From NCBI RefSeq assembly GCF_030695525.1, contig NZ_JAUYSS010000020.1, positions 1 through 64,000 of the forward strand: DNA of 64,000 nucleotides, in the 5' to 3' direction. Source of the stretch: Daejeonella sp. Lineage in GTDB: Bacteria > Bacteroidota > Bacteroidia > Sphingobacteriales > Sphingobacteriaceae. This document shows, one piece after another, positions 26,877 through 36,038 of the stretch (positions within the stretch are counted from its first letter, which is position 1; every line of letters starts with the position of its first letter). The position numbers and the translations under genes were made by a program. A model generated the notes under the pieces. That model worked only from the letters and a program-made list of their open reading frames with translations. It was not told where the DNA came from and did not search any database.

Positions 26877-27698
26877 TTACCAGGCAGTTCTGCCGCCATC
26901 AGCTGAAATCGTTGCTCCATTTATATAACTTGAAGCAAGGCTTAACAAAAAGATTATGACACCATGATATTCAGTTTTATGAGCCATTCTATTCATTGGA
27001 ATTCGTTTAATTAGCTCACTGACGAACTCTTCATTTTGATTATTTTCCACACCGCCGGGACAAACAACATTGCATCTGACATTACGATGCGCCCAGTAGG
27101 TGGAAACATATTTAGTTATGCCTATTATGCCAGTCTTAACCACAGAGTAAGTGATAGGTTTCACGGGTTGCATAGACTCCTCAACCCCATCTACCCGATA
27201 CAACCTTTGATCAGGCGATATGAGACCGAGATCCGAAGAAATATTAACAATACTACCACCATCCACGTTCTTGGAAATTTCAAATCCATAATACTTTATG
27301 CAAAGAAAAGTTCCTTTTAAGGCAACATCCAAATCCATGTGCCAAACATTTGAAGGGAAATTTTCAAGTCGCGAAAAATTAATATCCGTCGTATTTTCCA
27401 CTTTTGGATTATTTGCCGCATTATTAACTAGTCCATCAATTTTTCCATATTTAGCTATTATGGCCTTACAGCTTTTGTCAATTTGGTCCTCGTCGGTAAT
27501 ATCAACCGAAAATGCACTTGCATCGATCTCATATTTGCTATTTAAGTCTGAAACCTGCTTATTTAATATCTCTTCGTTTAAATCTAACAATACCGGTGTC
27601 CCGCCGGCATCTGCGATAGCAGCGACATGTTCCCTGCCTAATAAGCCAGATGCGCCAGTTACAATGACAATTTTGTCTTTTAATGAAAATAGGTCCAT
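26877..27698 (-). CDS. SDR family oxidoreductase (PtmA-like)
   Basis: 273 residues of the classical SDR type. VTGASGLLGREHVA is the NAD(P)-binding loop; VNNAA and NISSDLG follow, and the catalytic Tyr-Lys is in ITYSVVKTGIIG. A long insert (about 20 residues around SPDQRLYRVDGVEESMQPV) lies between the catalytic Ser and Tyr. SDRs of this kind are found beside CMP-legionaminate synthetase genes, for example ptmA beside ptmB in Campylobacter, where their role is not settled. It is five bases from the second SDR gene. Confidence 0.82.
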   Translation of the reverse strand: MDLFSLKDKIVIVTGASGLLGREHVAAIADAGGTPVLLDLNEEILNKQVSDLNSKYEIDASAFSVDITDEDQIDKSCKAIIAKYGKIDGLVNNAANNPKVENTTDINFSRLENFPSNVWHMDLDVALKGTFLCIKYYGFEISKNVDGGSIVNISSDLGLISPDQRLYRVDGVEESMQPVKPITYSVVKTGIIGITKYVSTYWAHRNVRCNVVCPGGVENNQNEEFVSELIKRIPMNRMAHKTEYHGVIIFLLSLASSYINGATISADGGRTAW

Positions 27699-27703
27699 GT
27701 TGT

Positions 27704-28468
27704 TTAAAAAGTTATTGTTTGTCCACCATCAATAATAAAACAAGAACCGGTTATAAACGATGCTTTTGGAGAACTTAAAAAAAGAACTAAATTCGCTACT
27801 TCTTCGGGCTGACCAAATCGTTTCAAGGGTACTTTTTCATTAAGCATTTTCAATACCGCTTCTGAATTGTCATTCATTTTTTTCCCCCATGTACCATTTT
27901 CTACCCAGATATTTCCGGGCGCTACAACATTAACTCTGATGTGAGGCGCTAGCTTGTGGGACAAGATTTTTGAAAATGATATCAGTGCTGACTTAGCCAC
28001 ACTGTAATCAGTTGGAGCGCCTATATATTCGATTCCAGCAATCGAGGAAACAAAAACAAAAGCCCCTTCTTTTACCGATCGACTGAATACCCTGGCGGTA
28101 TTTACAGCTGTATCAAAGTTTGTAGCCCATGAATTTTTCCATAAGTCCTTTCCGTTTATTGCATTATTTAGACTTTGTCCATTTCCAACATTTGAGATAA
28201 CCACATCGATGGATCTGTTTCCTTTTAGTGTTTTCGAAATTTTCACCAAACAATTTTCAAGTTCCGACTCGATTTTTGCATCAGCGTTATAAAAAAAAAC
28301 CCGGTTCTCATACTGTTCGTTTAATGCTACTTCAACCTCTGTCTTTGAATTCCTGGATACAACGTGTACAACAGCTCGCTCTAATAGAAAGCTCTTGACT
28401 ATTGAAAGACCTATTCCATTAGTACCCCCAATTACCACTATGGTTTTATTGTCTAATTCCAGCTCCAT
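27704..28468 (-). CDS. SDR family oxidoreductase
   Basis: 254 residues. GGTNGIGLSIVKSF (NAD(P) loop), VVISNVGNG, VFVSSIAG and the catalytic Y-x3-K in TDYSVAKSALISF are all present, with VNVVAPGNIW after it. A complete, probably active short-chain reductase. It is encoded four bases after the CMP-sugar synthetase and next to a second, different SDR. Two paired SDRs suggest a redox step, or an oxidation-reduction epimerisation, on the nonulosonic acid or its precursor. Confidence 0.83.
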   Translation of the reverse strand: MELELDNKTIVVIGGTNGIGLSIVKSFLLERAVVHVVSRNSKTEVEVALNEQYENRVFFYNADAKIESELENCLVKISKTLKGNRSIDVVISNVGNGQSLNNAINGKDLWKNSWATNFDTAVNTARVFSRSVKEGAFVFVSSIAGIEYIGAPTDYSVAKSALISFSKILSHKLAPHIRVNVVAPGNIWVENGTWGKKMNDNSEAVLKMLNEKVPLKRFGQPEEVANLVLFLSSPKASFITGSCFIIDGGQTITF

Positions 28469-28471
28469 TGG

Positions 28472-29158
28472 TTACTTTATTAAAAACTCTTTCATTAAGG
28501 CAGAGCACATTTTTAAATCTTCCGACGAATCAATCTCAAACATTTTCCAAAAATCCATTTCAACAAGGCCAATCCTATCACCAAATCTATTATTACCATT
28601 GATAAGAACTTCTGGTTTAAAGAGGTAAAAAGATCCATTCTCAATATATTGTTTCGGAATATCCTGGCGGCGTTTTCTATTTCTCCAATCGTAGTTTACG
28701 CTTTCTAAAATTCCCGTATCGTTCCTTTGCCAGAAAAACAGATCTTCCGCAATACTACAAGAAAAAAAGGAATCGAATTCCCCGGATTGCGCCAGCTTAA
28801 TACCTCTAGCCACGTCGGCTGCTTCTCTTAAAGGAGAAGTAACCTGAGGAGCTAGCACCCAATCAATTTTTTCGTCTTCAATTTTGGATATGTAATCAAT
28901 ACCATGAATCCATGCTTCTTCAGATGTAGCAAAGTCCCCAGAAATGTCATCTGGTCGCTTTATTGTTTTAGCTCCATACTTCGCCGCAGTTTCTAAAATT
29001 TCATCCGAGTCCGAACTTACCCACGCAGAATTTGCACCTCCTTCCAGGCAATTTTGAATTGTCCAGGCGATCAAAGGCTGCCCACAAAAATCAATTATGT
29101 TTTTCTTGGGCAAGCCCTTTGACCCGCCTCTAGCTAAAATTATAGATACCGTATTCAT
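28472..29158 (-). CDS. CMP-nonulosonate cytidylyltransferase (NeuA/LegF-like)
   Basis: 228 residues. The signature SIILARGGSKGLPKKNI starts at residue 5; WVSSDSDEILETAAKYGA and RPDDISGDFATSEEAW follow the NeuA/LegF pattern, and APQVTSPLR is the nucleotide-sugar site. It activates an eight- or nine-carbon 2-keto sugar acid with CTP. The stop directly abuts the TIM-barrel gene's side (no gap at 29158/29159). It probably serves the synthase at 32644-34536; whether it also serves the PseI-like product is unknown. Confidence 0.9.
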   Translation of the reverse strand: MNTVSIILARGGSKGLPKKNIIDFCGQPLIAWTIQNCLEGGANSAWVSSDSDEILETAAKYGAKTIKRPDDISGDFATSEEAWIHGIDYISKIEDEKIDWVLAPQVTSPLREAADVARGIKLAQSGEFDSFFSCSIAEDLFFWQRNDTGILESVNYDWRNRKRRQDIPKQYIENGSFYLFKPEVLINGNNRFGDRIGLVEMDFWKMFEIDSSEDLKMCSALMKEFLIK

Positions 29159-29989
29159 TTAATTTTGTAACAATTTTTCTTTAAAATATTTTAGTTGCTT
29201 TTTAAATATCTCCACACCTTCATCGTCCCGGTATACCTGCATAATAAAAGGCGCTTTATAGCTAATTTTATTTAGCGCAATTAGAAAATTGTCGAAATCA
29301 GTGTCGCCCGAACCCAGCTCAACTGATCCTCCGTTAAGTTTTCGATCCTTGATATGAATATCAGAAATTCGGGAACCATAGGCTTCAAATTCCTCGATTA
29401 TGTTAAAACCAAAAGAGGCACTATTTCCAGTATCATAGTTAACAGTAACTCTAGATGACGGCAATTCGGATAACAGTTCATAGAAGTCTTTCGGCCCTAA
29501 GTCTGTTTCCAGACTTAGATTCACATTCTGTTTTTCTGCTTCCTCAATTAAGATTTGTATATTATCAATAAATCGCTCGGTTGAGCCATCACCTTTTAAC
29601 GACGATTGATCTACACAAGGGATAACTATGTCTTTAATGTCCAGCATGCTGGCATTTTTCAGCAAGTTGATCATCACCAACTGGCTGTTTTCAACTACTT
29701 TTTGATCCGAATGGTGTAATGGAGCTTCCATAAAATAATCTGCACAAATCGAACTCACGAAAACACCTGTTGTATCAATGCTGTGCTGAATCTGGTCTAG
29801 TCCCTTTCTGGAGTATAATGGGTTCAGTATATAGTCGTTATGATCAAATATGAATTCAATACAATCTAATCCCAATTCTGCTGCTATAGGAAATTCCTTA
29901 TCCCAGTATCCAAGAGGGTGTGCCTGGAATCGGCCATTAAGTTTAGGTAAAAGCCTACCCTGCATTATTCCTATCTTATTGCTAACCAT
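29159..29989 (-). CDS. Sugar phosphate isomerase/epimerase (xylose-isomerase-like TIM barrel)
   Basis: 276 residues of the AP-endonuclease-2/xylose-isomerase-like family. Likely metal ligands are E161 (LETDLGP), D186 (NYDTGNS), H212 (DIHIKD) and a later Gln/Glu (IMQVYRD). The N-terminus GIMQGRLLPK is typical. The exact substrate is not known. The gene sits between a class IV aminotransferase and the CMP-sugar synthetase. A second barrel of the same superfamily is fused to the NeuB enzyme at 32644, so two such activities occur in this block. Confidence 0.82.
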   Translation of the reverse strand: MVSNKIGIMQGRLLPKLNGRFQAHPLGYWDKEFPIAAELGLDCIEFIFDHNDYILNPLYSRKGLDQIQHSIDTTGVFVSSICADYFMEAPLHHSDQKVVENSQLVMINLLKNASMLDIKDIVIPCVDQSSLKGDGSTERFIDNIQILIEEAEKQNVNLSLETDLGPKDFYELLSELPSSRVTVNYDTGNSASFGFNIIEEFEAYGSRISDIHIKDRKLNGGSVELGSGDTDFDNFLIALNKISYKAPFIMQVYRDDEGVEIFKKQLKYFKEKLLQN

Positions 29990-30004
29990 TTTGTGCTTGT
30001 AATG

Positions 30005-30988
30005 CTATTTTGATTTGAAACGGTACGGAGTCGGGGCATCTGAAGAACCCGCTCCGTCTGTATTATTCCAGGTTTGGATCTGTTTAGATATATCAACACC
30101 TGTGTTTTCTGACCATGCTTTCAACAGGGAATTGAAAACGCCGCCAACTTTACCATCTCCTATTGGCAAGCCATTCAGTCTGGTTACTGGAAGCATACAG
30201 AACGGAGTACCAGTCATAAAAGCCTCATCTGCTGTATGAACATCATAAGGATCAATGTTTTTCTCTAATACTTTCAACCCTAATTGTGGGCATAATTCCT
30301 TCATAACATACTCTCTGGAAATTCCTCGGAGTATATCACGACCTTCAGGGCTTATGATTGTATTATCTTTGATTATAAAAAAATTATCTCCAGTTCCTTC
30401 AGAAATATAACCCGCTGTATCAAGGAGAAGAGCCCAATTATCATCGCCCGCAAATTGTGAGGCTTCAATATTAGCCATGAGATAGAAAATTCTGCTTCTA
30501 TTTTTGATCTTTGGATCCAGCAAACTTGCAGGGATTGCGCGCTGTGAAGTAATAACCGCATTTATACCTTTCTCAAATAAATGACCCATACCAGCTACTG
30601 TCCATCTTAGCGGGAAGTCGGCAATAACTACATTGGGACCCTTATGTAAGCCTTCAATTCTTTGATATATGCCGAGTGTGCCCCTTGAAACATCAATCAT
30701 CAAACGATGTTCATCGTCAGCACCAAACAGATGGTCATTAGCCTCGATTGTCTCATAGCAATGTTTCTCCATTTGTTCTATAGTCATGTCAAGAGGAATT
30801 CTCAAGATTTTCAGTCCGTAATAAAGCCGTTCCAGGTGCTCCCTTAATTTAAACTGCTTTTTGTTAAAAGACCGTGTCATTTCAAATACCATGTCTCCAA
30901 ACATTAGCGCAGAATCATAAACGGAAATCTTCGCTTCAATTTCGGGAATAAGCTTCCCGTTCATCCATATTAATCTACTGTTACTCAT
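30005..30988 (-). CDS. Class IV (branched-chain / D-amino-acid type) aminotransferase
   Basis: 327 residues. N-terminus IWMNGKLIPEIEAKISVYDSAL..GDMVFE is the fold-type IV start; the PLP lysine is probably K162 (PKIKNRSRIFY), and SEGTGDNFF (196-204) plus GTPFCMLPV are the PLP/phosphate elements. Such enzymes make branched-chain or D-amino acids or aminodeoxychorismate. A member inside a sugar operon, 2 bases from one methyltransferase gene and 15 bases from the isomerase, may make an unusual amino or keto acid used to decorate the sugar. The C-terminal tail (about 30 residues, TWNNTDGAGSSDAPTPYRF) is extra. Confidence 0.85.
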   Translation of the reverse strand: MSNSRLIWMNGKLIPEIEAKISVYDSALMFGDMVFEMTRSFNKKQFKLREHLERLYYGLKILRIPLDMTIEQMEKHCYETIEANDHLFGADDEHRLMIDVSRGTLGIYQRIEGLHKGPNVVIADFPLRWTVAGMGHLFEKGINAVITSQRAIPASLLDPKIKNRSRIFYLMANIEASQFAGDDNWALLLDTAGYISEGTGDNFFIIKDNTIISPEGRDILRGISREYVMKELCPQLGLKVLEKNIDPYDVHTADEAFMTGTPFCMLPVTRLNGLPIGDGKVGGVFNSLLKAWSENTGVDISKQIQTWNNTDGAGSSDAPTPYRFKSK

Positions 30989-30990
30989 AT

Positions 30991-31647
30991 CTATTTTTTG
31001 AATTTACCTATAAACCAAGAATCGTTAGCGTTGTCCTTAAATTGCTCATACCAGATGGACTTCTGAAGAGATAATGTGCTTTTATCTATTAAACTAATTA
31101 AAGTCTGCGGATCTGGAATGACATCTTTCCCTACAAAATTTGAACTTAACGGGGGAAAGTTCTGTACAACTAATAAGGTGTCACCCGAAGACATTTGATC
31201 AAATATATTTTTGATTACCACTGATAATTTTGGAAAAACATACCACAACGTACCTCTGATTACATGAATGGACTCTTCGTTTATTGATGCCACGTCGAAG
31301 CTGTTCGGGTTCATCAGATCCCCGGTCTTAAAGCTATAGTTCGGAAAATTGTTTTGAGCTTTTACAATAGCCGTTTCTGAAATATCGAAACCTAATCCGT
31401 TACCGCCTAGACCCCTTACTAAAATATCCAGATAATGGCCTGTGCCACAGCCATAGTCGATGATCCTGCTGATGTTCTTTTCATCTGCCAAAAGTTCCTT
31501 AGTCAATCTTACATCGATCCAGCTTTCTTGTTGATTTTGGCGCCATGGGATGTCACTGGCATTTTTATACATTTGCTCAAATTGAGCAATTAACTTACCA
31601 TCCTTAATAACATAATCATGATAGTCTGTAGAGTTGATCTCATTCAT
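30991..31647 (-). CDS. Class I SAM-dependent methyltransferase
   Basis: 218 residues. Motif I is IIDYGCGTGHYLDIL; GFDISETAIVKAQ is motif II, and HVIRGTLWYVFPKL and SGDTLLVVQNFPP follow. The N-terminal 45 residues (NSTDYHDYVIKDGKLIAQFEQMY) resemble sugar-cluster methyltransferases. Substrate unknown; it is packed between the class IV aminotransferase and another methyltransferase. Confidence 0.82.
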   Translation of the reverse strand: MNEINSTDYHDYVIKDGKLIAQFEQMYKNASDIPWRQNQQESWIDVRLTKELLADEKNISRIIDYGCGTGHYLDILVRGLGGNGLGFDISETAIVKAQNNFPNYSFKTGDLMNPNSFDVASINEESIHVIRGTLWYVFPKLSVVIKNIFDQMSSGDTLLVVQNFPPLSSNFVGKDVIPDPQTLISLIDKSTLSLQKSIWYEQFKDNANDSWFIGKFKK

Positions 31648-31656
31648 AACAATAAA

Positions 31657-32514
31657 TTATTTAAGGCTTATACTAGCTACAATTGTGTCAGCCTTTCCTA
31701 TTGATGCCAATTGCTGAGCATAAGCGTTGTCAAGTTCTTTGGAACTTAAAAACGACCAATTTGCGTGTCCCCCTGGCCTATCATTGGAAAGCCAATGAAG
31801 GTGATTCGACAGTCCGTATCTTTGGACTTGTTTCACCCAGTTTAATTTTAGGCCGCTTTTCCTAATTAAGTCAACCATTGTGTGTTGGTTAAACAAAAAA
31901 AGATGTTGGCTCCAATATGTAAAATTTGAAAAAGCTTCGTTCTTATACAAGGTCAGCAATGCATCATCGCTACTAGGAACTTCGATAATAATTTCTCCAT
32001 TCACATTCAACAATTTTGATAGTTCGACTAAAACTGAAGCTGGATCCGAGAGGTGTTCAAACACATGGAATGAAGTAATAAGATCGTATCGGGAAGTCGA
32101 ATTAGCTAATGCTTCACTTAAGGACTTCCAAACTTTAAGGCCTTGTTCAGCAAAAAAGGGCTGCATTCTTTCTTCAAGCTCTACACCATCCGACTTATTG
32201 GAAAATAATTTCGATTTGATAAGAAATCCGCCATTTCCACATCCAAAATCCAAGACATTTTTACCAATTAATTTCGGTTTAAACATCTCAAATCTACGTA
32301 AGTCATCTGTCTCAGTCGATTTAAGCCAATCACTGATTGAAATTTCTGTGGAGTGCATTTTGCCTTCCTCGTAGTGTCGTTCTGAAATGTGATCAGTACG
32401 GGAAAGTGTAACCAAACCGCAATTAGTACATTCAATTACTTTAATTTCTTCTATGTCTCTGACTTTTCCAGGTCTATCTACGAAATCACTTTTATCACAT
32501 AAGTAACAAACCAT
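31657..32514 (-). CDS. SAM-dependent methyltransferase with N-terminal zinc ribbon
   Basis: 285 residues. The N-terminus carries CYLC (3-6) and CTNC (32-35), a four-cysteine zinc-binding pattern seen in sugar C-methyltransferase relatives. The Rossmann core has VLDFGCGNGGFL and SFHVFEHLSDPASVL. Carbon or nitrogen methylation of an activated sugar is possible. It is ten bases from the next methyltransferase gene; a 129-base gap separates it from the NeuB fusion gene upstream. Confidence 0.8.
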   Translation of the reverse strand: MVCYLCDKSDFVDRPGKVRDIEEIKVIECTNCGLVTLSRTDHISERHYEEGKMHSTEISISDWLKSTETDDLRRFEMFKPKLIGKNVLDFGCGNGGFLIKSKLFSNKSDGVELEERMQPFFAEQGLKVWKSLSEALANSTSRYDLITSFHVFEHLSDPASVLVELSKLLNVNGEIIIEVPSSDDALLTLYKNEAFSNFTYWSQHLFLFNQHTMVDLIRKSGLKLNWVKQVQRYGLSNHLHWLSNDRPGGHANWSFLSSKELDNAYAQQLASIGKADTIVASISLK

Positions 32515-32643
32515 ATTATATTTCTTTTATTTTTTGGTTACCTGGCATGCCCGGGCAATCTATAAATTTGATTATCTAATTGTACAAATCTGAAGGGAAC
32601 TGCAGATCCCGGTTACACTCAGGATAATAAATGATATTTTCAT

Positions 32644-34536
32644 CTACATCAGTTTCTGTAGTTTTTCGAGTGCTATCCAAAAGCCTTCTCCATTATTTTT
32701 GTGGCCCTGCCATATTTCAGGAATAAACGTAGCATTTGGACACCCCTCATTTAATATTTTACCAAGTCTCACAAAATCCATGTCACCCTCACCTATTTGC
32801 AAGCCCTCGCCATTTAACCCTTTAGCATCACCCATATGAATGTGTGCTGTAAATGGAGCAATTTTCTCGGCAAAATCATAGAAATCATACTTAAAATAAT
32901 TACAGGTCAGCATACTATGTGACACATCAAAACACATTCGCAAGTTATACTGCTTACAGTATTCTATAATCTCGTCCACATGAACAAAAATATTCTGGTA
33001 GCGCTGCCCGCCGAAATGCCATGGAAAAGGGGCCATTGTCTGAGGAATAATCTCAACACCTTCAGTGTCCAGTTCTGCCAGGCTTTCAAAAAAACGCTCG
33101 TAATATGATTTTTTTATGCTCTCCGGAAAAGGAGCATCCATACTGAATCCGCCAATATTTGCAACGATCTGTGGTTTGGCTTCCTTCGGAAAAAATGCCT
33201 TCAACTTCCGGGTTATATCAATAACCTTTTGCGTTTCTATCATGGAAATTTTCCGATATTCAGCGTCTGGCGATGCAAGATCCATTAAATGACTGCCTTT
33301 AAAGAGTTCAGGTGCATGAACTACAAAACCAAAATCATATGTCCCCCTTAAAAAATCGTTAATATTTAAGTCCATGTCCGAATAGGAGAGGTGGAACTCA
33401 AACATGTCGGGCTTAATCATTTCAACATATTTCCCGAAATCGTGATATCGAACCGGAACTCCCCATGGATGCTTGAAAGTATAATTCTTTATAATCTCTT
33501 CTTCATCGCTTAAATCCGTTTTGAAAAAGAAATCTTCAAAATCCATGTCACGGTTTAGCTTCAGACCAATTAAGTCCTCGTAGTTTTGAGGCGATAAGCC
33601 TTGTCCGGGACTAAGAACTTTTACATCTTCCGGATTTACGATTGCTCCCTTTTTTAAATCCCGAGCCGCTACCAGGCTTTTACCTAGATTCTCCCTGTTT
33701 ATCATCTCCCCCTGACTCAATTTTCGGCTTCCCGCTTCACCTAATGCCATCTCTATTTCTCTGCAGCCGTTGACCATACTCTTGAACTCTTCAAATTCAA
33801 GGCTTGCCGCGTGATCTGGCCCCTCCATTTTCCTGTCTAAAGTGAAATGACGCTCTATAACTTTAGCTCCCAAAGCGACCGCGGCTAAAGTTACATTAAT
33901 TCCCCTTTCGTGTCCGGAGTATCCAATTAGTGGATGAATTTCCTTCAATGATTGCATCCAGTTTAGGTTAATATCATGCAATGGAGCTGGATATGTACTA
34001 TTACAATGCAATAATACGAATGGAGCTTTTCTTTTATTTAGAAAATCTACAGTGAATTTTACCTCTTCTGATGTACTCATTCCGGTAGATAGAATCAGAG
34101 GCTTTTTAGTCTGTGACAATCTATCCAGCAATGGTAAATTTGTTAAATCAGCTGATGCGACTTTAAATGCAGCAACGTTGAACGATTCAAGTATATCTAC
34201 ACTAGTAATATCCCAGGGAGTACATAAATATAAGATCCCTTTGGTTCTGCAGTACTCAGACAATTTGCGTTGTTGGTCGACTGTTAGTTCAAATTTATTC
34301 AACAGATCAATTATATACTCAGTACCAAGATCTTCTCCGGATTTTTCTAAGCTTCTGGAACGGTACACCTCTTTAATATGCCTCATCTGAAACTTAGCAC
34401 AATCGGCTCCCATTTCAAGGGCTTTATCAATCATAAATTTGGCTCGTTCAAAATCACCATTGTGATTATTGCCGATCTCTGCGATTATAAAGGTCCTTTT
34501 TTCGCCAACCAAAAACTTGTCTATCTGTATTTTCAT
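32644..34536 (-). CDS. NeuB-family nonulosonate synthase fused to a xylose-isomerase-like TIM barrel
   Basis: 630 residues, nearly twice the usual NeuB length. Residues 1-270 are a NeuB barrel (AEIGNNHNG at 19-27, FKVAS near 124, HCNSTYPAP at 177-185, GYSGHE at 205-210, IERHFTLDRKMEGPDH at 227-242). Residues 282-337 form the SAF antifreeze-like domain (PGQGLSP). Residues about 355-630 are a second barrel of the sugar isomerase/AP-endonuclease-2 type, with possible metal ligands D537, H540, H565 and E606. NeuB enzymes condense phosphoenolpyruvate with an N-acetylated hexose; the second domain may supply or process the sugar. One base separates it from the CBS-GHMP kinase gene. GYSGHE has Gly where other members have Asp. 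Confidence 0.9.
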   Translation of the reverse strand: MKIQIDKFLVGEKRTFIIAEIGNNHNGDFERAKFMIDKALEMGADCAKFQMRHIKEVYRSRSLEKSGEDLGTEYIIDLLNKFELTVDQQRKLSEYCRTKGILYLCTPWDITSVDILESFNVAAFKVASADLTNLPLLDRLSQTKKPLILSTGMSTSEEVKFTVDFLNKRKAPFVLLHCNSTYPAPLHDINLNWMQSLKEIHPLIGYSGHERGINVTLAAVALGAKVIERHFTLDRKMEGPDHAASLEFEEFKSMVNGCREIEMALGEAGSRKLSQGEMINRENLGKSLVAARDLKKGAIVNPEDVKVLSPGQGLSPQNYEDLIGLKLNRDMDFEDFFFKTDLSDEEEIIKNYTFKHPWGVPVRYHDFGKYVEMIKPDMFEFHLSYSDMDLNINDFLRGTYDFGFVVHAPELFKGSHLMDLASPDAEYRKISMIETQKVIDITRKLKAFFPKEAKPQIVANIGGFSMDAPFPESIKKSYYERFFESLAELDTEGVEIIPQTMAPFPWHFGGQRYQNIFVHVDEIIEYCKQYNLRMCFDVSHSMLTCNYFKYDFYDFAEKIAPFTAHIHMGDAKGLNGEGLQIGEGDMDFVRLGKILNEGCPNATFIPEIWQGHKNNGEGFWIALEKLQKLM

Positions 34537-34537
34537 C

Positions 34538-35917
34538 CTAATTTGATTTATTTGCCAAACTTTCTCTGATTGACCATGTTTTTAGGCCCTCTCCTTCGAA
34601 CTTGAAATTTCTAACTTCGTGACCACGTTCCCTCAACGCTTTGACAAGAGTTTGCTTTCTAAATGGATGGCAGTAGAAAAGGAAGTAACCTCCTCCACCT
34701 GCCCCAAGTATTTTACCCCCAATAGCCCCATTATTGCGGGCAAAATCATAGATATCGTCAAACTGCTTACTCGAGATATTCTCTCCAAACTGCTTTTTCA
34801 ACTCCCAAGCCTGGTGCAATGAATTTCCAAACTCAAACAATTTCCCTCGTAGTAGCTGGTCACGAATTTCGTATGTAAGGGCTACATTTTGTTTCACAAG
34901 CTCCTTCACGTTGGATTTACTCATTTCCTTTTTTTGGTTTACATGAATATCCCCGGAATCATGATTCACTCCGGTATAACACAAAATTAAATTCTCTTCA
35001 AGCTCGGAAACTATATCGTTATGAACTCTCAGCGGATAAACTTGATTTTTTTCATATTTAAATTCCATGAAGTTGATACCGCCAAAAATCGTGGCGTACT
35101 GATCTTGCCACCCTCCTGCAATACCCTGGTAAACCCGTTCTGCCTGATAAGCTAATTCAGCCAGCTCGTAAGAATCGAATTTATCATTCCTCAACTGGTT
35201 AAAGCACCCCAAAACCGTTGCTGATACAACCGCAGAACCACCTAATCCGGATTTCATGGGAAAATCTGAATTTAAGTACAATTCAAATCCAAAAGCGGGC
35301 TGGATCGCTTTAATTGTAGATTGAATTAATCCGAAAGACGACTCTTTTCCTAAAAGTTCTTCTAAATTCTCAGCTTCAATACTTTGATCTAAATCACTGG
35401 AAACAATTCTTATAGATTCATCGTTTCTTACCTTTAACAGAGCGTGGGCATAAATGTTAATCGTTGCATTTATCACTGCTCCCGGCTCGTCTACAAAATA
35501 GTGAGTCAGATCCGACCCTCCGCCACCAAAACTAATCCGTACTGGTGATCTCGCACGAACGTAAATGGAATCCTCTAGTTGTGTGGGAAAGTAAGTGTGA
35601 GTAATAATATCCAATAGCCTTCTATTCTCATCGAGAATTGGAATGATGCGAATTTTATGGTCTAATTTTTTTAAAAGTGTTTCTCTCGATGTAAATTTAT
35701 CGGCGGATACAAAATCTGTATTTAAGCAGTCCTCTAATTTCTCGTTTAAAGAAACACCTGAAAGTATTTTCCTGCGAATATCTCCGTCGGTTGCAAGTCC
35801 TGTTACGCAACCGTTGCTATCCGTTCCAAATATTATTCCAAAGTGATTAGCTTCTATTTTTTCCAGACCTTCTTTCAATGAGGCGCTAAAAGCCAGCTGG
35901 AGCAAGTTCAAATTCAT
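34538..35917 (-). CDS. hddA: CBS-pair fused to GHMP heptose kinase (HddA-like)
   Basis: 459 residues. Residues 1-110 are a tandem CBS-like domain (GIIFGTDSNGCVTGLATDGDIRR, IRIIPILDENRRLLDIIT). Residues about 120-455 are a GHMP kinase close to D-glycero-alpha-D-manno-heptose 7-phosphate kinase: RSPVRISFGGGGSDLTHYF, ATP loop PMKSGLGGSAVVSA (220-233), GGWQDQYATIFGG and GAGGGGYFLF. CBS domains often sense adenine nucleotides. It would fill the kinase step missing from the GmhA/GmhB/HddC genes at 51.6-53.5 kb, 16 kb upstream. It lies beside the NeuB fusion, so a role on a nonulosonate precursor cannot be excluded. Confidence 0.87.
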   Translation of the reverse strand: MNLNLLQLAFSASLKEGLEKIEANHFGIIFGTDSNGCVTGLATDGDIRRKILSGVSLNEKLEDCLNTDFVSADKFTSRETLLKKLDHKIRIIPILDENRRLLDIITHTYFPTQLEDSIYVRARSPVRISFGGGGSDLTHYFVDEPGAVINATINIYAHALLKVRNDESIRIVSSDLDQSIEAENLEELLGKESSFGLIQSTIKAIQPAFGFELYLNSDFPMKSGLGGSAVVSATVLGCFNQLRNDKFDSYELAELAYQAERVYQGIAGGWQDQYATIFGGINFMEFKYEKNQVYPLRVHNDIVSELEENLILCYTGVNHDSGDIHVNQKKEMSKSNVKELVKQNVALTYEIRDQLLRGKLFEFGNSLHQAWELKKQFGENISSKQFDDIYDFARNNGAIGGKILGAGGGGYFLFYCHPFRKQTLVKALRERGHEVRNFKFEGEGLKTWSIRESLANKSN

Positions 35918-36038
35918 ATTTATTATTTGATCATTAGTTAAGCAATTTAAAATAATTTGCCTGATTCTGTAAGGTACAAATCATGAGCTTTTGATTTGAT
36001 ATTTAAAAAATAAGGATTCTTTCACCTTAATGTGAAGT

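Noticed and set aside
27298-27735. Plus-strand open frame of 145 residues
   Set aside because: It is antisense to two well-supported SDR genes and shows no recognisable motif.
31880-32374. Plus-strand open frame of 164 residues
   Set aside because: It is antisense to the zinc-ribbon methyltransferase gene, whose motifs are clear.
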